Source of the DNA: Armatimonadota bacterium
GTDB taxonomy: Bacteria; Sysuimicrobiota; Sysuimicrobiia; Sysuimicrobiales; Sysuimicrobiaceae
DNA: 64,000 nt
Direction of reading: 5' to 3'
Assembly: GCA_031432545.1 (NCBI GenBank)
Contig: JAVKGX010000001.1
Location: 70,411 to 134,410, forward strand
Part shown: piece by piece, positions 61,765 through 64,000 of the stretch
Numbering within the stretch: position 1 is the first letter of the stretch
Layout: the number at the start of each line of letters is the position of its first letter
The notes under the pieces: generated by a model
What the model was told of the DNA's origin: nothing
Databases searched by the model: none
The model's input: only the letters and a program-made list of their open reading frames with translations
Made by a program: the position numbers and the translations under genes

Positions 61765-61996
61765 AGCCGGTGGCGCGGCGGCGTCGGTTGCAAAGGCCGT
61801 GGTGGCGCTGATCCGCGTCTACCAGAAGACGATTTCGGCCTGGACGCCGCGCACGTGCCGGTACTACCCCACGTGCTCGGAGTACGCGGCGCAGGCGGTG
61901 ACGCGCTACGGCGCAGTGCGCGGGCTGTGGATGGCGGCGCGACGGATCGTGCGGTGTCATCCGTTCGCGCCGGGCGGTCACGACCCGGTGCCCTGA
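61742..61996 (+). CDS. yidD: Membrane protein insertion efficiency factor YidD
   Basis: 84-aa protein with the YidD core [23 protein letters not shown] and the C-terminal CHPF segment. It has an amphipathic N-terminal helix and helps YidC in membrane insertion. The ATG at 61742 follows AGAGGGAGA; it overlaps rnpA by 23 bases. Confidence 0.94.
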   Translation: MGARVGAEAGGAAASVAKAVVALIRVYQKTISAWTPRTCRYYPTCSEYAAQAVTRYGAVRGLWMAARRIVRCHPFAPGGHDPVP

Positions 61997-62024
61997 GCAC
62001 CGAGGTCTGACGAGGGAGGCAACC

Positions 62025-62831
62025 TTGTTCGGTTGGTTCAATGCGATCGTCTCGGTGATCAATGGGGCGCTGCAGTTCTTCTATGGCATTACGGGGTCGT
62101 ACGGGTGGGCGATCATCGCCCTGACGCTGGCGGTGAAGCTGGCGCTGCACCCGCTGACGCGCAAGCAGCTGCGGTCGATGAAGGAGATGCAAAAACTCGG
62201 CCCCCACCTCCGGGCCCTGCAAGCCAAGTTCAGGGACGATCCGCAGCGGCTGAACCGCGAGATGATGGATCTGTACCGGGCGCACGGCGTCAATCCCTTC
62301 GGGGGCTGCCTGCCGATGCTGCTGCAGATGCCGATCCTATTTGCGCTGTTCCAGGTCCTCAACAACGCGCAGAACTTCGTCAAACCCAACGGCGAGGCGC
62401 TGACCGCGGTGCCGTTCGGACCGTGGGACCTACTCGTGCACCCGATGACGGTCCTGTCCAACGCGGGCGGCGCGGGGGTGGGGGCCGTGGTCGCGTACGC
62501 GGCGGTGCCGGTCCTGATCGGACTGTCGACGTACGTTCAGCAGAGGGTTTCGGTGACCGACCCGCAGCAGGCCAGGATGTTCATCTTCATGCCGTTCTTG
62601 ATCGGCTACTTCAGCTTGAACTTCGCCGTCGGCCTCTCGCTGTACTGGTTCGTCTCCACGCTCACCTACATCGCGGAGTACCTGCTTGTCGTGGGTTTGC
62701 CCAAGCCGCCCCAGGCGGTGCCCGTGGAAGCGGCAAGGCCGGCCGAGGCCGCCGGGAGCCCCGGGCGCAGCAGAAGGCGCAGAAACCGGGTGAAGGCCGC
62801 ACGCACCGGGGGCGCGTCGAGCCAGTCGTGA
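62025..62831 (+). CDS. yidC: Membrane protein insertase YidC (SpoIIIJ/Oxa1 type)
   Basis: 268-aa insertase without the large periplasmic domain of Gram-negative YidC, as in Gram-positive lineages. Five membrane helices are visible, with the conserved LALHPLTRKQLRSMKEM cytosolic coiled-coil region and the MLLQMPILFALFQVL helix. The start is TTG at 62025, six bases after GGGAGG; no better start exists. Its stop overlaps the jag GTG. The basic C-tail (about 250-262) may contact ribosomes. Confidence 0.94.
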   Translation: MFGWFNAIVSVINGALQFFYGITGSYGWAIIALTLAVKLALHPLTRKQLRSMKEMQKLGPHLRALQAKFRDDPQRLNREMMDLYRAHGVNPFGGCLPMLLQMPILFALFQVLNNAQNFVKPNGEALTAVPFGPWDLLVHPMTVLSNAGGAGVGAVVAYAAVPVLIGLSTYVQQRVSVTDPQQARMFIFMPFLIGYFSLNFAVGLSLYWFVSTLTYIAEYLLVVGLPKPPQAVPVEAARPAEAAGSPGRSRRRRNRVKAARTGGASSQS

Positions 62832-63571
62832 GCCGCAGCGAACACCGACCGGGCCCAAACAGCGCGCGGGAGGTCGTGGCCACCGGGCGCACGGTCGAGG
62901 AGGCGATCGCTGCCGCGCTGGAGCGGGTCGGGCTGACCCGGGAGGACGTGGAGATTCACGTCCTCGACGAGGGGTCCCGCGGCGTGTTCGGTCTGGGCGG
63001 CAGAGAGGCACGGGTCCGGGTGGCGCCGAAGTCGGCCTTGCCGGAGGGCGAACCGGCGGATGCGGCTACGATCGCGGCGGCGATCGAGATCACACGCGGG
63101 CTGGTTCAACGAATGGGATTCGACGCGACGACGACGGGGCATGCGACCGAGCGAGGGCTCCACCTGGATGTGCGGGGCGAGGGCCTGGCCGCCTTGATCG
63201 GCCGTCATGGCCAGGGGATCGAGGCACTGGAGACGGTGGTGTCGCTGATGCTGGCCAGGTCCACCGGTGCTCGCACACACGTGGAGGTGGACGTCGCCGG
63301 GTACCGGACGCGGCGGCGCGAGCGGGTGGCGGAGATGGCGCGCCGCGCGGCACGGCGCGCGGTCACCGAGGGGACGGCCGTCCACCTGCCGCCGATGGAC
63401 GCGCGCGACCGCAGGACGGTGCATTCCACGCTCAGCGAAGACGTAAGGGTCACGACGCACAGTGAGGGTGAAGGCGCGGCCAGGCACGTTGTGATCCAGC
63501 CCGTCCCCAAGCGGCACCCCGGACAGGCGCGCAGAACCGACGGCACGGCCGGGTCCAAGCCCAGCAGATGA
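62828..63571 (+). CDS. khpB: RNA-binding protein Jag/KhpB (Jag_N-KH-R3H)
   Basis: 247-aa protein with three domains: Jag_N (about 13-63, with SRGVFGLGGREARV), a KH domain (GLAALIGRHGQGIEALETVV, about 115-140), and an R3H domain (MDARDRRTVHSTL, about 195-207). It binds RNA and influences cell division and translation in Firmicutes. GTG start overlaps yidC; stop overlaps rsmG. Confidence 0.94.
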   Translation: MSRSEHRPGPNSAREVVATGRTVEEAIAAALERVGLTREDVEIHVLDEGSRGVFGLGGREARVRVAPKSALPEGEPADAATIAAAIEITRGLVQRMGFDATTTGHATERGLHLDVRGEGLAALIGRHGQGIEALETVVSLMLARSTGARTHVEVDVAGYRTRRRERVAEMARRAARRAVTEGTAVHLPPMDARDRRTVHSTLSEDVRVTTHSEGEGAARHVVIQPVPKRHPGQARRTDGTAGSKPSR

Positions 63572-64000
63572 CCCTCGAAGAAGGTGCGTCCGCGCTGGGT
63601 CTGCACCTGAGCGCGGAGCAAACGGCCCGCCTGGACCGCCACCTGCGGTTGCTGATCGAGTGGAACCGCCGCATGAACCTGGTGGCGCACGCCCCGCCCG
63701 AACGAATCGTCGAAGACCACTTCCTCGACAGCCTGCTGTTGCTCGTGATGGCGCGCCCGGCATGGGGGTGGCGGGTGGCCGACATCGGCAGCGGCGCCGG
63801 TTTTGCGGGGCTGGTGTGGGCGGCTGTACGTGCGGATCTTTGCGTGACCCTGATCGAGGGACGCCAAAAGCGGGCGGCGTTCCTCGAGCGCGTCCTGCTC
63901 GAGACCGACATACACAACGCCCAGGTGGTGGCCCGGCGTGCGGAGGATCTGCGCGGGGACCCAGACCACGGCGCGGCGTACGACATGGCGGCCGCCAGGG
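63568..64000 (+). CDS. rsmG: 16S rRNA (guanine-N7) methyltransferase RsmG, 5' part
   Basis: First 144 codons of the SAM-dependent enzyme that methylates G527 of 16S rRNA; the rest is beyond the right edge. Seen: the N-terminal helix with WNRRMNLVAHAP, the HFLDSLLLL segment, and the SAM motif VADIGSGAGFAGLVWA followed by VTLIEGRQKRAAFLE. The ATG overlaps the jag stop. Adjoins jag as in many Firmicutes. Confidence 0.95.
   Translation, partial: MTLEEGASALGLHLSAEQTARLDRHLRLLIEWNRRMNLVAHAPPERIVEDHFLDSLLLLVMARPAWGWRVADIGSGAGFAGLVWAAVRADLCVTLIEGRQKRAAFLERVLLETDIHNAQVVARRAEDLRGDPDHGAAYDMAAAR

Overview
This window is ordinary chromosomal DNA of a GC-rich bacterium that spans the replication origin. 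Coding density is very high, and neighbouring genes often share ATGA, GTGA or TGATG overlaps. The origin block reads, leftwards on the minus strand, GHKL-ATPase - dnaA - dnaN - S4 protein (yaaA) - recF - dciA - remB-like - gyrB - gyrA - hupB. To the right, on the plus strand, it reads rpmH - rnpA - yidD - yidC - jag - rsmG. With two T-box leaders, this order suggests a Terrabacteria lineage near the Firmicutes (Thermaerobacter/Limnochordia-like or an uncultivated sister phylum such as CSP1-3). The exact taxon cannot be fixed from sequence reading alone. No sporulation genes, phage, IS elements, CRISPR arrays, rRNA or tRNA genes were seen.

Layout, left to right. (1) 1-6.9 kb, minus: aromatic operon aroF-tyrA-trpE-trpG-trpD-trpC-trpS behind a T-box leader whose specifier (UGG) and acceptor-pairing bulge (UGGC) both fit tRNA-Trp. 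(2) 6.9-18.4 kb: a LysR regulator divergent from a peptide-use cluster of two M24 peptidases, dipeptide permeases DppC and DppB, a binding protein, two tandem MOP-superfamily (ANKH-like) membrane proteins and an S9-family hydrolase with a degraded active site. (3) 18.5-25.7 kb: a KefB-type antiporter divergent from a complete mrpABCDEFG Na+/H+ antiporter operon. (4) 25.7-28.2 kb: two Nudix hydrolases, an OGG1-type 8-oxoguanine glycosylase and a UspA protein. (5) 28.2-30.7 kb: selD, whose active-site residue is encoded by an in-frame UGA (selenocysteine), then a LysR regulator and an archease. (6) 30.7-35.8 kb: a second T-box (serine) in front of a class V aminotransferase, serA and serS, then a TPR protein. 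(7) 35.8-39.8 kb: site-2 protease, trxA, trxB, a J-domain protein and a small secreted protein. (8) 39.9-44.0 kb: cytochrome c maturation genes (ResA/CcmG-like, ccmF, ccmH). (9) 44-50 kb: histidine phosphatase, rsgA, a HExxH metallopeptidase, a FAD oxidoreductase, DinB and two GNAT genes, one of them frameshifted. (10) 50-64 kb: HU, the gyrase genes and the origin block, with a DnaA-box cluster at about 60.93-61.09 kb.

The most noteworthy items are the UGA-encoded selenocysteine in SelD with a hairpin just downstream, the two T-box operons, the peptide cluster with tandem ANKH-like transporters and a pseudo-catalytic S9 protein, a GHKL-ATPase/winged-helix protein abutting oriC, and several promoters placed so close to start codons that leaderless mRNAs are likely. 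Two genes (the 27.2 kb Nudix and the 48.2-49.1 kb GNAT) look split by single-base frameshifts.
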